A stretch of 64,000 nucleotides of DNA. It comes from Macrocystis pyrifera. Its lineage: Eukaryota; Sar; Phaeophyceae; Laminariales; Laminariaceae. The translations under genes were made by a program, and so were the position numbers. This document shows positions 1 to 25,635 of the stretch, in pieces (the first letter of the stretch is position 1; every line of letters starts with the position of its first letter). The notes under the pieces are model-generated. The model made no database searches. It saw only the letters and a list, made by a program, of their open reading frames with translations, and was not told the DNA's origin. The DNA lies in contig JASSKH010000030.1 in the NCBI GenBank assembly GCA_031763025.1, positions 8,658,653-8,722,652 of the forward strand, written 5' to 3'.

Positions 1-493
1 TTCTAGCCCTTCCTTGCCCTTATTCCGCCGTACCTCACTTCCGGCATGTCAGATCAGCCCCCCCCCCCCCCCCCTCCCTCCTTCCGCTGCGGCACTCGCC
101 TTGATTTTCATCGTGTTTCAGGCTTGTTAACTCTTCTGCCATCGCTCGTTGACTCTCTCACATCGAAACGATGGCATATTCCCTTCATACTACCGTAGTA
201 TCATCCCTGGTAGCTCATGGACACTTTTATATTTACATGCTCTTGCCGCTCGGTCAGTGGTGTTGTTGGCTTCTTTCTGCATCCGTGCAGATTCATCCGT
301 TTTTTTTTCCCCCATCGAAATCTACCTCTCGAGATGAAATCGCCGCGGTTACAGGCTGCCTACAACAGTACTGGTAGATATTCTGCTCTTTTTATATGCG
401 CGCTGTATGCACTCCGACACTCTATAGACACTGCAGTTTCGTTATCGAACCAGCAAAAAAACTATTTATTGCTGTAGTTCCCACAAAAGAGTC
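1..493. other. Non-coding stretch, nothing recognised
   Basis: No exon-like reading frame, RNA gene or repeat seen elsewhere in the window was found here. It contains a short poly-C run near 57-74. Confidence 0.4.
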
Positions 494-643
494 CTCCTCG
501 GTGTCAGTCTCGATAGAGAGGTCTCTCTATTCGGAGTAGGGACGGTGCTCGAAAGGAATGCATGTCTATATTAATAGATAGATGCATGCGTGGTCAATGT
601 GGTCAATTGACTAAGACAAGTAACAAATGCCCCCCCCCCCCCC
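494..643 (+). mobile_element. 3'-terminal LINE fragment with poly-C tail
   Basis: The stretch from about 510 matches the last part of the LINE at 2610-2699: both contain GTCTCTATT, ACGGTGCTC, GCGTGGTCAATG and GACTAAG..AAG.AACAAATG, and both then run into poly-C (here 14 C at 630-643). It is a severely 5'-truncated copy of the same LINE family, as expected for incomplete target-primed reverse transcription. Confidence 0.7.
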
Positions 644-644
644 G

Positions 645-990
645 CCTATCACGTAGTGTTCAAGGTAAGGCACCCAAGAGGCAGTTAAATAGTACTCCCA
701 TTGCTGTCTCTGGAAGTGGCCACACCGGAAATTAAACTAACTCATTGAGGCTGTCATCCATATGCAAGTCCGCCTCACAAGCGGTTCTTAGTAGGATGCA
801 GCTCACCCTTCATGCGACTCGCCGGACACCTCACGGCGCTTCGCGCTTGGTGCAAGCAATGTCTGCCTGGTCGGTGAAAACCCGACATGCTCCGTCCCGG
901 CATTGTAGGGATGCGAGGGTCTATGGTCGTACGACTACGGCCATGCATGAGATCGAGTACATCTCTCCTATCGAGTACACCCCCCCCCCC
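645..990 (+). mobile_element. Poly-C-tailed retroposon, 5'-truncated copy
   Basis: Homologous to the full-length copies at 3065-3659 and 41871-42404 from TATCACGTAGTGTTCAAGG onward. It ends CTATCGAGTACA followed by poly-C. Its 5' break lies directly against the poly-C tail of the LINE fragment at 494-643, so C-rich DNA flanks it on both sides. Confidence 0.8.
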
Positions 991-1002
991 AACACACACA
1001 CT

Positions 1003-2699
1003 TAGGTAAGATTATTCAAGGTAGGAAAGACGCGGGACTAACAACGTACTGTTTCTTTCTAGATGTGCAGAAAGCCTACGACACAGTATGGAGATATGGA
1101 TTGTGGAAAAAACTGTGGGAAATAGGAATCAGAGGAAAGATGTGGAGAATGATGAAAAAGATGACGGAATGTGCGAGAAGTGCTGTGATGCTGGACGGGG
1201 AAATATCGAAGTATGTTGATATTTTACAAGGTGTTGCACAGGGATGTACGTTGTCACCTAACTTATTCAAGATATATATTAACGACCTGATAGTAGCAGT
1301 CGAGGGAGCAAGGCAGGAAGTCACGGTAGGGGAAGATACGGTGTCGGGATTGATGTTTGCGGATGACTTCGTGGGGATATCAGAAACACCCGAAGGATTG
1401 CAGACACAAATATAGAAGGCGCTAGAATGCACCAGGAAATGGAGGGTGACGGTAAACGTCAAGAAATGCGCAGTAGTTGTTTGCAACGAAGATAAGGTAA
1501 ACCCGGTAAATTTCAGTTGGAAGTGGGGAGAAGATGAATTGCCGATCGTAGACCAGTATACATACCTTGGCGTAGAGATCTCAAAAGACTGCTCTTGGGA
1601 TACACATATAGCAAAAGTAATAGGAAAGGGTAAGGCACAAGTAGGCAATATGGATGCGATCCTAACAGACCCGAACCTTGACACTAGGATTAAGAGATGT
1701 ATCTTGATGAATGTGATAGTACCAAAGCTAGAATATGCAGGAGAAGTATGGGAAGGGAACGCGAAACTCGTAAAACAGTTGGAAACAGTACAAATGACAG
1801 CAGCTAAAAAAATCCTAAGATGCTCAAGTATGACTAGTAATACAGTATTAAGAGCAGAACTGGGAATGCGCCCACTCAAGACAAATAGAGACATGAGAAA
1901 GTTGAACTGGCCATATAAAGTAAGGAACATGCCAAAAAAGAGGTTGCCAGCCATAAATGATAGAGCTGTATGGGAGAAAATATCAAAAGGGCGAGCTGGA
2001 ATAAGGTGGGATGGCGTAGTTAAGAAAGTATGAAAGGATCTAGGGGGAAACTAAGTAGAGATGATGTCCGCCGGGAAGTTTGGGAGGTACAAGGCAGAAG
2101 TAGAAGAAAGGATAGAAAGAAGGGAAAGGCTAGCGCTAAGAAACAAGGTGGAATCGGAGAAACACTTAGAGATATACGGGGGATTGAGGGAAGGAATAGG
2201 AATGAAAACGTATTTTGCATGGCCCAATGGACTTCGCGAAAACGCTGAAACTGCGCTTTCGTGTAGGGGACCTGGACCTGCCAGAAAGAAGAAAGAGGTA
2301 CACCGGTAGCCGGGACGAGGAGGAAGTAGACGCACAGATGTGCCCGTGTGGCAAAGCAATAGAGAGTAGAACTCACATAGTAGGAGAATGTGAAATATAC
2401 AAGGAGGAACGGGATGTGTTAGAAGAGATGAGGAAAATAGACGAATGTGACATGGAGGAGTTTGATACAATGAATAGCAGCGAGAAAACGATCGCTATCC
2501 TAGGAGATAGATGGTGGCCATAGGAGGCCAACAGGAAGGGGATAAGATTAGCAAAAAGTTTCTATGTAATTTATGGAAACAACGTAATGAGCGCCCAATT
2601 GTTGGAGGTGTCTCTATTAGGAGTATAGGAACGGTGCTCCGTCTCGAAAGGGATGCGTGGTCAATGGTCAAATGACTAAGGCAAGCAACAAATGAGTAC
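1003..2699 (+). mobile_element. 5'-truncated non-LTR retrotransposon (LINE), reverse transcriptase region
   Basis: The conceptual product begins inside the reverse transcriptase domain: FLDVQKAYDTVW (palm motif), LQGVAQGCTLSPNLFKIYIN, then the catalytic GLMFADDFVGIS with its two Asp residues, followed by QYTYLGVEIS. These are standard LINE RT motifs. A Cys/His cluster near 2340-2395 (CPCGKAIESRTHIVGEC) matches the C-terminal zinc-knuckle-like element of I/Jockey-type LINEs. The copy is dead: a stop lies in frame at about 1413, the frame changes near 2030-2060 and again near 2215-2300, and ORF1, any endonuclease and the first RT motifs are missing. Its 3' end, ACAAATGAGTACG, passes straight into 182 nt of poly-C. 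Family placement beyond LINE is uncertain. Confidence 0.88.
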
Positions 2700-2700
2700 G

Positions 2701-2882
<182 letters not shown>

Positions 2883-2910
2883 ATCTATATATATATAAAT
2901 ATATTTTTAT

Positions 2911-3064
2911 CCATCACTTTTACTTCCCAGCCCACTCGTACGAGGTGTTACCCTCGACGATCTTCTGGACAAGCCGTGGTCACAGGTGTCGTCCCTTCTC
3001 CCCCCCGGTACGTGCCTTTATTTTTTGTCGCGCATAGGGTTCAGCATTCCCACTGCTCGTCGAT
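2911..3064 (-). mobile_element. tRNA-derived SINE, 3' part only
   Basis: Reverse complement of the tail of the SINE at 6822-7153 (CCCACTCGTACGAGG, GACAAGCCGTGGTCACAG, GTTCAGCATTCCCACTGC). The tRNA-like head is missing. The match stops at the start of the adjacent poly-C-tailed retroposon. Confidence 0.8.
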
Positions 3065-3659
3065 TATGGGTTGGGTTGGCGTCGGTTGGCAACGACACTG
3101 TAAAACATGCCGCTCACTACGTGAGCTAGACATCCAGGGCACCGTTTTTTTTTTTTTTTTTTTTTTTTTGGCGGTCGCCCACAGCTGGTCGTCTAGTTAG
3201 ATCATTTGTGCGAAGTAAAGAACCTTTACTCTGCACAAGGGAATTGATCGTATCACGTAGTGTTCAAGGTACGGCACCCAAGAGGCAGATAAATAGTACT
3301 CCCATTGCTGTCTCTGGATGTGGCCACACCGGAAATTAAACTAACTCATTGAAGCTGTCATCCATATGCAAGTCCGCCTCACAAGCGGTTCTTAGTAGGA
3401 TGCAGCTCACCCTTCATGCGACTCGCCGGACACCTCACGGCGCTTCGCGCTTGGTGCAAGCAATGTCTGCCTGGTCGGTGAAAACCCGACATGCTCCGTC
3501 CCGGCATTGTAGGGATGCGAGGGTCTAGACCTGTCCAGGGATACAAAGTGTCCCGCAACCCGGGATCTTAACACTATGGTCATACGACTACGGCCATGCA
3601 TGAGATCGAGTACATTTCTCCTATCGAGTACCCCCCCCCCCCCCCCCCCCCCCCCCCCC
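3065..3659 (+). mobile_element. Poly-C-tailed retroposon, near full length
   Basis: Starts ATGGGTTGGGTTGGCGTCGG. It has an internal T run (3145-3169), then GGCGGTCGCCCACAGCTGG, CCGCCTCACAAGCGGTTC and CCGTCCCGGCATTGTAGGG, and ends CTATCGAGTA plus 29 C (3631-3659). It carries a private insertion of about 51 bp at 3523-3573. No tRNA A/B box, 5S or 7SL resemblance was found, and there is no long conserved reading frame. It may be a LINE-dependent non-autonomous element; its transcription mode is unknown. Confidence 0.8.
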
Positions 3660-3660
3660 G

Positions 3661-4197
3661 CCCCGCCCGCCGCCCACCAAATAAACCCTCATTTCGCATG
3701 ATTAGATTCATACTCACTCGTACATACTGAAAAAAGAAAAAAAAACTTGGGGTGGACATTTTCTGCCACGACGATAAAATAGTGGGAATAAATAATACAA
3801 CCTGGTTGGTGCCGGAATGGGGCTAGAGAATAGACAGATATACCTTGTGCATAGGTTTCCTTTGTATCTGGGGATTTCTTCTGTCAGGAATGTTTCGATC
3901 GATCAACGGTGAAGCTCATATGCTGCACATACATTGTCGTATGATAGTGATGATAATAACACCAGCAGTATTATTGTGACAGGCATGTCTCGCCCTCCAT
4001 GCCGGGCGTTTGTCAAGGAATAAGGTCCACAATCTACCACGAGGTACCAGGTACCAGCTATCTACAAGGAAAAAGAGAATCTGAAGAAACAGCGTACCAG
4101 GCTCGTACAAGAAAGAAGGTACATGTGGTACTTTGGGGTACTTGCATGAATATCAACACAATATGGTACCCAATAATGGGAATGACACCCCCATCAT
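3661..4197. other. Non-coding stretch, nothing recognised
   Basis: AT-moderate sequence with no supported exon or known repeat. It includes several copies of the short motif GTACCAGGTAC/GGTACC near 4040-4160. Confidence 0.4.
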
Positions 4198-4530
4198 TTT
4201 TTTTTTTTTTTTTTTTTTTCATCATCACTTTTACTTTCCAGCCCACTCGTAGGAGGTTTTACCCTCGACGATCTTCTGGACAAGCCGTGGTCACAGGTGT
4301 CGTCCCTTCTCCCCCCCGGTACGTGCCTTTAGTTTTTATCGCGCATAGGGTTCAGCATTCCCACTGCTCGTCGATTTTCATCGAATGTACAGCTAACTCA
4401 CGCTCTCGCGCTTTCCGCTAATCAATTTTATGCAAGAAAAAGTCCCTATGAGCATGCACTCGGTGAGACTCGAACTCACGAAATTGATCTTGATAGGCTC
4501 GCGGACCACCTACCAAGCCACCGGGGACGC
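4198..4530 (-). mobile_element. tRNA-derived SINE, full length
   Basis: Read on the minus strand it starts GCGTCCCCGGTGGCTTGG. It has an A box (TGGCTTGGTAGG) and a B box (GAGTTCGAGTCTCAC), a body of about 200 bp, and an A tail seen here as T at 4198-4220. The A/B-box spacing and cloverleaf-like head support a tRNA origin. It is separate from the poly-C family, having an A-rich tail. Confidence 0.88.
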
Positions 4531-5285
4531 CTAGTCATTCCCATTGATCCCTAGTCATTCCCATTGATCCCCATTGATGGTACATGTAGAGGAGTTCACA
4601 TGGTTTTGAAGGCATCTCTGTTCTGGAGACAAATCTTTCCACAAGATCGATCAACTGGCCTCCTCCACTACCTCTGCTGCTGCTTCCGCTTGCCGGACAA
4701 CCTGTCCAGTCGACCCAACCTTGTTCCCAGAGCCTGGATCGCTCCTTAAGGTTCGTCGTTTAGAAGCTTGCACCCTTCAAGACCGCCCAGACTACGTGCG
4801 GCCATCACAGTTGCAAGGCCTAGGCTTCTGTGTTTGTGTGTGCAGTCCAGTCACACGACGATCTAGCCCTTCGATTGGCACGGGATAGCAGTGCTTGCAT
4901 ACCGACACAACGGCCGGCACGCTCTCCCCCTCCTCCTGCTTCTCCCCTCCTCCACACCACTGGGGTGTCTCACGGCGCTCGTGGGAACTGTTTTTCTAGA
5001 AGGCATCCGTTGTTGTTGTGGTGGTGGTGGTGGTTGTTGTGGATATTCTATCTGGCTGGGCGACGAGGGGCACGCGGCGCAATCCGACGGCACACAAACA
5101 CAGGCTCCGTGCGCACGAGAGGAGTGATTTTCCATCAAAGTAACTTGCTGTTTGCCAACTGAACGGACTGCCTTTGCTTATTTGCATACCAGGCGGTTCA
5201 GCAGCAGCAGCAGCAGCAAAACCCCTCAGAAAAAGGGTACGCTTGCATTCACAGTCAGTAGTAAGTACAAGTTCGCACAGGAGAC
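4531..5285. other. Region upstream of the PRMT gene
   Basis: Begins with a short tandem duplication of CTAGTCATTCCCATTGATCC at 4531-4578. The rest has no supported exon. It presumably holds the promoter and 5' UTR of the methyltransferase gene, but no TATA or initiator element can be assigned. A CAG/AGC triplet run sits at 5200-5218. Confidence 0.4.
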
Positions 5286-18659
<13,374 letters not shown>

Positions 18660-19822
18660 GGTGTGACGACAGCACCTCGCAGGGTTTCCTGAGGCATTGA
18701 AGGCGGTGTGTTACCGCGATGGTGGTGGTGTGTGGGGAGGGTCGCGCGCTGCTTGTAGGAGGGGAGTGGGAGGGGGACGGGGGCGCGGGACGGGGGTTGC
18801 AGACCCTTCTACCCTCCATCCCGCGCTATTAAGAGAGCGCTCACGCCCTCGCCCCCCTTCCCCGCCGGCGTTTGCTGCTTCCTTGTGCATGTCAGACCAA
18901 TTTTGAGGAATGAGGGTTGGGGCAGATGTCTCTTTCCCCCCCCCCCTCTGTGCGCTAGCGCGTGCACGCGCCTCTTTTCCCTCTCACCCCCCCCCCCCCC
19001 CGTCCCGTCCCGTCTAAGCCCCGGTTCCTTGTGCGCCCCAGACGACTTTCGACACATTTTATTGAGGCTGCAGATACACCCCAGCACGCCCAGCGTTACT
19101 GCTGCTGCTGCTGCTGCTGCTGTGTGTGTTTTCGTCGGCTGTTGGAAGGCGTCGTCGGCCAGGGGGGGGGTGGGGGGGGGGGTGAAAACCATCCCCTGCA
19201 ATCAACCCTAGGGATGGTGGGAGTTTATTTTAAATGGGCAGTCGTAGATGTCGCGAGCGATCTCATGCGCCAGCATTCCCCGTCGCTCCCCTTCCCCCCA
19301 TGTTTTCCGCCCCCTCCCCCTACCCTTTTCCCCCCCCTCCCATTTCCTGCCGATGTTCGGTGGTTGGTTCGTCTTTAGTTAGGTTGTCTATGCTTTTTCC
19401 AGGAACGGGAAAAATTATGTGAGTGATATATGGCGCGTGGCTCGTGTCTTTGGGTAGGTTGTTTATGTTTTTGTTCTTTCAGCGGGGGGGGGGGGGGATT
19501 GTTGAATGTGTGAAAGATGGAGTGTGGCTCACGTCGCCCGCCACGGCAACGCGGGGAGGGGGGTTCGGTGACTGGGCAAGAGGGGGACCGCCGCTGATAT
19601 AGGGCTGAGTGCCGCGCGGTATGCCCGGCATGTTTGTTTTTCAAATCGATTTTTGTTTCGTGAGGCAATATATGAGGTGGCGTTTGTCAGACCGCTTTGT
19701 CTCTTGTTCTTCCACGTTTTGTTTTTCGTATTTTTATTTTTTGCAAGAGCGCGAGTGTAGCTTTCGTCAACACTCCTAGTTTTGGTGTGTCCCGTTCTTT
19801 GTTCTGCTCTGCGGGACGCCTA

Positions 19823-19855
<33 letters not shown>

Positions 19856-20870
19856 CCCCCCATCCCTCCACGTCCCACCTCCCCGCTGCAAAGCTCAAGC
19901 CTGCCGCTCTCCCGATGCCTTTCGATTTTTTTTTTTCAAGTAATATTAATATTAGTTGAACGACAACGCTTCTGATACTCGTATACAGGCGGAGGGAATG
20001 GCAAAACCTTTTGGCTGTTGTTGTGGCGTGCGCTTTCTGCGTTGCGCTCAAGAATCATGTCCGTTTTTTTTTTTACGTACACAGTGCTAATAGTAGTGGC
20101 CCCTCTCTAGTGCCGCTTGAGTGGCAATAGTGCCGGCTGCCCGCTTTGGTGCTTACGAAAATCGTTTGGCGCAGATGGGAGTGGCCAGTGCGGTAATGTG
20201 CGGAGTAATTAGTGCCGGTTGCCGCTACATACATAGTGCCGGTATTGTTGCCTGGCGCATATATACCGGCACTGTATAGAGGGACCGGCGCTGCTGTACG
20301 TACGTATCTGGTACTTGACCCTTTCGGTATACGTACCAGGCCCGCTGCGAAACGCATCCAGCAGCTATTCTACTCTCATTCCTAGCTGCTTTTTGTCCCG
20401 CAAGAGCGGGTGCAATTTTTTAGGGGGCGTAGCTAACTGGAAGCACAGCAGCAGCAGTAGTAGTAGTTGTGATAGATAGTGCTTAGCCCCCCCACTACCG
20501 CTGCTGCTGCTGGTGGTGGTGGTGCTGCTGCTGCTGCTGCAAACCCAAAAACGATTCAAGTAAAATTACAAGGTTCGTGAAAGTAAAACGGGGTTCTCGT
20601 AGTCGAGGCGGCACGCGAGCACAAAAAGGCGTTTAGCACGAAGAAGCCTTCTTGTTTTTTCTTGGTTTTCCGAGGGAAAACAAAGACTCCTACGTAGTGA
20701 TAGAGGGGGGGGTATAGTTTATTTTGGCTGGCAATAGCGTGTATCGACTTATCCGCAGCAGAACACGCGGCGGCGTTGGCGGTGGCGGTGGCGGAACCGA
20801 AGTGACGATATCTTCATCGTGACAACAATTATTGTGAAGCTTGGCGCTTGACCCGAGCAACCTCCGGGGG
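18660..20870. other. Intergenic low-complexity DNA
   Basis: C- and G-rich runs (18936-18950, 18987-19003, 19161-19182, 19485-19498, 19827-19854), CTG runs (19100-19120, 20520-20540) and many AGTGCCGG motifs between 20090 and 20300. No gene supported. Confidence 0.45.
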
Positions 20871-20871
20871 G

Positions 20872-20939
<68 letters not shown>

Positions 20940-21055
20940 AGGGAGGGGGGGAGGGGGGGGGGGCTAGGAAAGATAGAGAGAGGGGGCGATGGAAGAGGGG
21001 AGGGCGGTGAGACGGAGAGAAGGGGAGGTAGACAGCGAGGGGGGGGGGGGGGGGA
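20871..21055. repeat. Poly-G run of about 65 nt and G-rich extension
   Basis: Near-pure G from 20873 to 20938, followed by G/A-rich DNA to 21060. Confidence 0.9.
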
Positions 21056-21235
21056 GGGAGGGAAAAGTCTGTCGCGAGCACAAGACCCTTCTGGCGTGTT
21101 TGCGGGGACAGAAGAAGGGCCCGGGTGGGTGTCGTCCGAGGCGAAGCGAGCAAGCGGGCGCTTGAGCCGCCGATGCTCTCACGCCTGCCTGCCTACCAGA
21201 AAAAAAAAAAACGCGAAGCAAAAGGCCGCCCTCTC

Positions 21236-21412
21236 CCTGCGGTTAGGATTACGGCTGCGGTCACGGCTCCCGTTATTGCAACGGTTACGTTATAGCTACT
21301 GCTGTTACTGTTACCGTTTCGGTTTCGGTTTCGCTTACGGCTCCCGTTGTTGCTACGGGTATGTTACGGCTATTGTTACTATTACCGATACGGTTACGGT
21401 TACGGTACTGCT
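21236..21412. repeat. Degenerate hexanucleotide array (TTACGG-like)
   Basis: Repeats of the forms GGTTACGG, GGCTACGG-like, GTTACCGTTTCGG and GTTACTG run for about 175 bp with frequent substitutions. It is a simple satellite, not a perfect telomere repeat. Confidence 0.6.
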
Positions 21413-22659
21413 CGCTGCACTCCGCCCCCCCCCCCGCCCGCCCGCTCTGTCGCCTGCCGTTCGCTCAGCCACCTTTTTATTTCGCGCGCTTGAGTTCGTA
21501 GGTAGATCACCGTTATCGTACCATCACCCCCTCTAACCTGGTACAATACGTGATTATTTACCGCGTTTCCTTATTTCTGTGTGTGACGTTTTAAGCACTT
21601 TTTTATTGTTGTTCATTGTTTTGTCGGGAGCCTTTCTTGAGGCATGTGGTCGCATCGATCGCCTTATGTATGTGCCAGGTATTTGTTTTGTTTTGCCACT
21701 GAGAGGCGCGCTGCGCCGCCGCCACGTCTGGCCCGGCTAAGAAACGCCACAATTGGATGGGGAACCCCCCCCTCCCCTCCCCCCCCCCCCCCCTCCCCCC
21801 ACTCCCTGTGTGCCCCCCTTCTACCGTTGGAGATATGATACGTGCACGACGTTGCAACGGCCATGATACGACAGTTTCGAGCGCGCATTTTTTGTTGCTT
21901 GTTTTTTTTTTTTTTTCCCGTCTTTTTGTTTTTTTTCCAGTTTAGTTTTTTTTTTTTTCCCGGTTTCGTTTCTTTGCGTCATGATATGGATGGCCACTAA
22001 ATACATGTAACGATTTTTTTTTGTTTCCTGTTTCTGCTCAATATGTGTGATGATACTCGCCGATTGATAAACGCGACAAGAAACAAAATGTACCCATTTT
22101 TTTTCGCGACCGTTAGCTGGAATTTGAGAACCCCCCCCCCCCCCCCCCCCCAAAAAAACAAACTAACAATTGCGTGTGGTGGGTGGTGCAGGGGTTTCTC
22201 ATACGTGGAAATGTACGCATGTTTTCGACCCGGGGAGTGTGGGGTGCTTAATAAAATGTCGGTGAAGAAAATTTTACTGTTGTGTCTCTTGTTCTCTCGG
22301 AATAGTATTGCAGTATATATATTTTGTGTCCCGGCTTTCCGTATGGTGCGAGCCTTTTTCTTTTAGAAGGATGGTTCGATGTCTATCGGTATATTAGAGC
22401 AGCAAAGGAGAACCACATTGACCTTTTTAGAACTACTGTTAACCCACGTTATTTGAATAGCCCAAATTTTTGGGGGACAAACAACTTCCTTTCAGTGCAG
22501 GACAAAAAAAAAAAGGTTTTGCAGCGCAGCGAACGATTTAGACGCGGGAGGGGAGAAGGTTCAGTGTTTTGACGAATAAGAACTGCTTTTGTTTTGGGGC
22601 GTGTTTTTTTTTTTGTGTGTGTGAGAGTTTTTAGCCGCCAAAATATCGTGCAAAGGCTA
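21413..22659. other. Intergenic, no gene recognised
   Basis: T-rich and C-rich runs (21770-21800, 21905-21960, 22130-22150). No supported exon. Confidence 0.4.
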
Positions 22660-22766
22660 TTACGGGGGGTCCATAGTTAATATGACCTATGGTATACATA
22701 AAAACCTATATATTTACCTTTTTTTACTAACAATATTTGGTCCCATTTACTATGGCCCCCCGAAAT
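22660..22766. mobile_element. MITE-A
   Basis: TTACGGGGGGTCCATAGT to ACTATGGCCCCCCGAAA; core AAAAACCTATATATTTACC. Confidence 0.87.
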
Positions 22767-23439
22767 AATACGTTTTTTTTTTTTGTTTTCCCTTGTTCAG
22801 AGCGCCTATTACGTAACACAACGTACCAGGTAGCAGGCAGTGAGTGAGAGCGTTAGGAACGCCGGTCGATTATTAATAGGTGACACTGCACACCCACCAC
22901 ACGGATGAGCTGCTGCCACGAGTTTGAGTTTAACCCCCTTCGGTACAGCAAAATCCCTGTCGAGAGGGGACAAACTGCTTGGAAAAAGTGCAGGGTTGTT
23001 TTATGCAGTTGTAGTATAGGTAAAAGGGTTGTAGTGAAGGTGGGTGGCGTGTTGGGGGGGGGGGGGGGGGGGGGTCACTACAGATGGCAGACCACTTCAG
23101 ATGCGGGCCGTGTAGACCTCGGCCCGGCCTCGGCAAAATGGTTGAAAAATACTTGGCTTTGAAAAACCCAAACCCCGACTGCCTGGAAAATTTATCTGGG
23201 ATTTTTTTCGGAATTGAATATGTGATGAAGCTGGAGGAGTTAGTTTGTGGACCATCAACCATTTTGTCGAAGCTGGGCCAAGTCGCGAACGCCACCACTG
23301 CTAAATAGACAGCGGTCGTGTTGTTGTTGTTGCTGGTGTTTGACAGAGGCTACCAAAACGTCTGATGACGCCATCTTGCGCCTCGGAGATCCGCTCAAGT
23401 AAATAGTGGACACTATTAATAGGTGTGCCATTCACAATA
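22767..23439. other. Intergenic; small unassigned open frame
   Basis: A 74-codon frame at 23084-23308 is preceded by 24 G. It resembles nothing I recognise and could be chance. Confidence 0.3.
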
Positions 23440-23544
23440 TCACGGGGGTCCATAGTTAACGGGACCAAATTTTGTTAGTAAAAATAGGTAAATATATAGG
23501 TTTTTATGTATACCATAGGTCCTATTAACTATGGACCCCCGTAA
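23440..23544. mobile_element. MITE-A, 105 bp
   Basis: TCACGGGGGTCCATAGTTAA to ACTATGGACCCCCGTAA; nearly identical to the inner copy at 6649-6753 over its length. Confidence 0.9.
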
Positions 23545-23744
23545 TAGTAGTATTACTAGTAGGAGAGCGTTCTTTGGGCGCGACAAGAAGGCATCTTTTG
23601 GCCTTGAACAAACACCCACGTTTAGGGGACAGACTACTTGGAGTTAGAGTGGGAAAGTTATTGCGGCGGGAAAAAGGGGCTTCACAAGGATCACGAACCA
23701 CAGCACAGTAGTTGTAGATCATACTGGTAGGTCTTAACCTGCCT

Positions 23745-24030
23745 CTATGCGATGCTGTGCAGGACCACACCTCTGGTACCCAGCAGTAGTACACATCCAA
23801 ACCAGGAAAACATGTATGTCCTAACAATAACAAGTACAGTAGATAGTGCAGATTTATATGCTCCCCACAACAGGCAACACGAGCTATACCGCAGATCGCA
23901 CAGAAATATCAGGGATCTATCTATATATCTATCTATATCTCTCTCTACATATGTCTGCCCTGAAATATCTAGATAGATGGTCATCAAGTGGGAATGATCT
24001 GTAGATGATCTGATCTGTTATCCGCTGTGC
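23745..24030. repeat. Dispersed repeat rich in ATCTAGAT motifs (copy 3)
   Basis: Shares GATGCTGTGCAGGA, CATCCAAACCAGGAAAACA and GGCAACACGAGCTAT with copy 2 and GTCTGCCCTGAA, GGTCATCAAGTG and GATGATCTG with copy 1. This copy joins both halves. Includes a (TATC)n run at 23918-23945. Confidence 0.55.
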
Positions 24031-24799
24031 GAAAGGGTTCACGACAACACGAAAAAAAAATACCACTCGGTAGTCGGAAATAGAAGGGGCATTCAGACGT
24101 ACGTCAACATGAACCCGAAAGTTGGTCCAGACTGCTTGTACGTGTGTCCGCTATCGATTCGCGCGGTGTGCATACACGTCAACGTTGGGAGCGGTTTGGG
24201 ATCAGATTTTGCGAAGATTGGAGTTTCCTTGTGACAGGGGACAGACAGGTTTCGAATTTCCGATTTAGAAAAACCCTATTCATAGGTGAACCTACGGAAT
24301 TGTCTGAATTCGGGGAGACGAAAAAGTATGATGTGCATCGTTATTAGTACTTCTACGAGGTGCGTAATTATTTATTTTCTGACTTTGGGGAGACGAAATA
24401 TAAGGACCATTTGATCCTCATATTAGTGTGTGAACTGTCATTATACTTCCGCCAAAAGAGTAGTTTTGATATTCTATTACAGTTGATAATATACCTTTTA
24501 CTTGAAAAAAAAATGTCCCAAAAAATAAATGTGAACCCTCTATATATTATCGTTTTGAAATCGGTACTACAGTCAACACACTGGAGCGGAGACCCCCGCT
24601 GTTGACCCGTCGCCTCGCCGATCGAACTCCGCACATCCTTCCTCACCCCGGCGCAGAGTAAGCCAGTATCAAGTATCATGGCTACTCACGTACGCACGTG
24701 GCGAAAATAGCATTACTTGGCCTGGTGGCCATAATATATATATATCCACCCGACACCCAACACCCACCATACACCAGCATGGGCAGATTTGTTTAGACG

Positions 24800-24836
<37 letters not shown>

Positions 24837-25630
24837 CCTCGCGCCCCGCCGAACATCCCGGCTGCACGGGGAGGCAATGTGCCTATACAGGTGAAGTTCT
24901 ATGTCGCGAGCGACACGACCTCTCAATCAGAACGATCCCATCATCCTTGGAGACTAGAGGTTGTATGACCGCACTAACTAACTGTTGTTTGACTCTATGT
25001 ATGGTATCACGAATGTGAATCAAAGACGGCACAAGACACCTACCTACCTGGTACTAAACTACTGTGAGAAAAAAACGAGCACTGAGAAAGCCAGGCTAGG
25101 ATTTACACAAGAAAAAACAAAGTATGGGAGGCGTTATACCTGAGTTTGGTGTAGAACGCATCCATTCTCGAATAAGAAATCCAGCCTGATCGATCTAGCT
25201 CTCTCCTGTTTCTCGCTGCTGTATTGTTGTAGGTGTCTTGCGCTCTACTGTATATACCTACTGAGGGGAAAATAAGAACTTCACGCCATCATATAGAATA
25301 CAAGCTCCCTACCGGGGGGAGATAAACTTAAAAGCCTGGACGACATGGATTCACCGCAATGGCAAACCGGGGCACACCCACTGAACCCCCCCCCCCCATA
25401 ACACGCCCTTTCGCTACTGCAACAATTATCTCACTCTTATTCCAGGCAGTTTGTCTCCCAGGGCAATGCAGTTAGTTTTGTTAACGGGGTGATATACTTA
25501 ACGGGCATCGGTACTATATAACTAACTAACTGCAACACTTAGCATATACCGCTACTATTTATGCTACTTCGCTGTAAATCACAACGCAAAGGCATACTCT
25601 ATGAGTAGTCGCAAAGAACGTGAAGGGTGT
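24031..25630. other. Intergenic, no gene recognised
   Basis: Contains a 36-nt poly-C run at 24800-24835. Otherwise unique-looking sequence without exon signals. Confidence 0.4.
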
Positions 25631-25635
25631 GTTTT

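Noticed and set aside
745-1005. Similar small proteins (KLSSICKSASQAVLS...) predicted at 745, 13195, 26573, 36652 and 42160
   Set aside because: They are the same frame through copies of one retroposon. Copies contain indels and differing ends, with no sign of selection on the protein.
1076-1954. 292-codon minus-strand frame across the LINE
   Set aside because: Antisense of the reverse transcriptase region, whose motifs are on the plus strand.
21236-21412. Internal telomere array
   Set aside because: The hexamer varies too much and matches no telomere repeat I can name.
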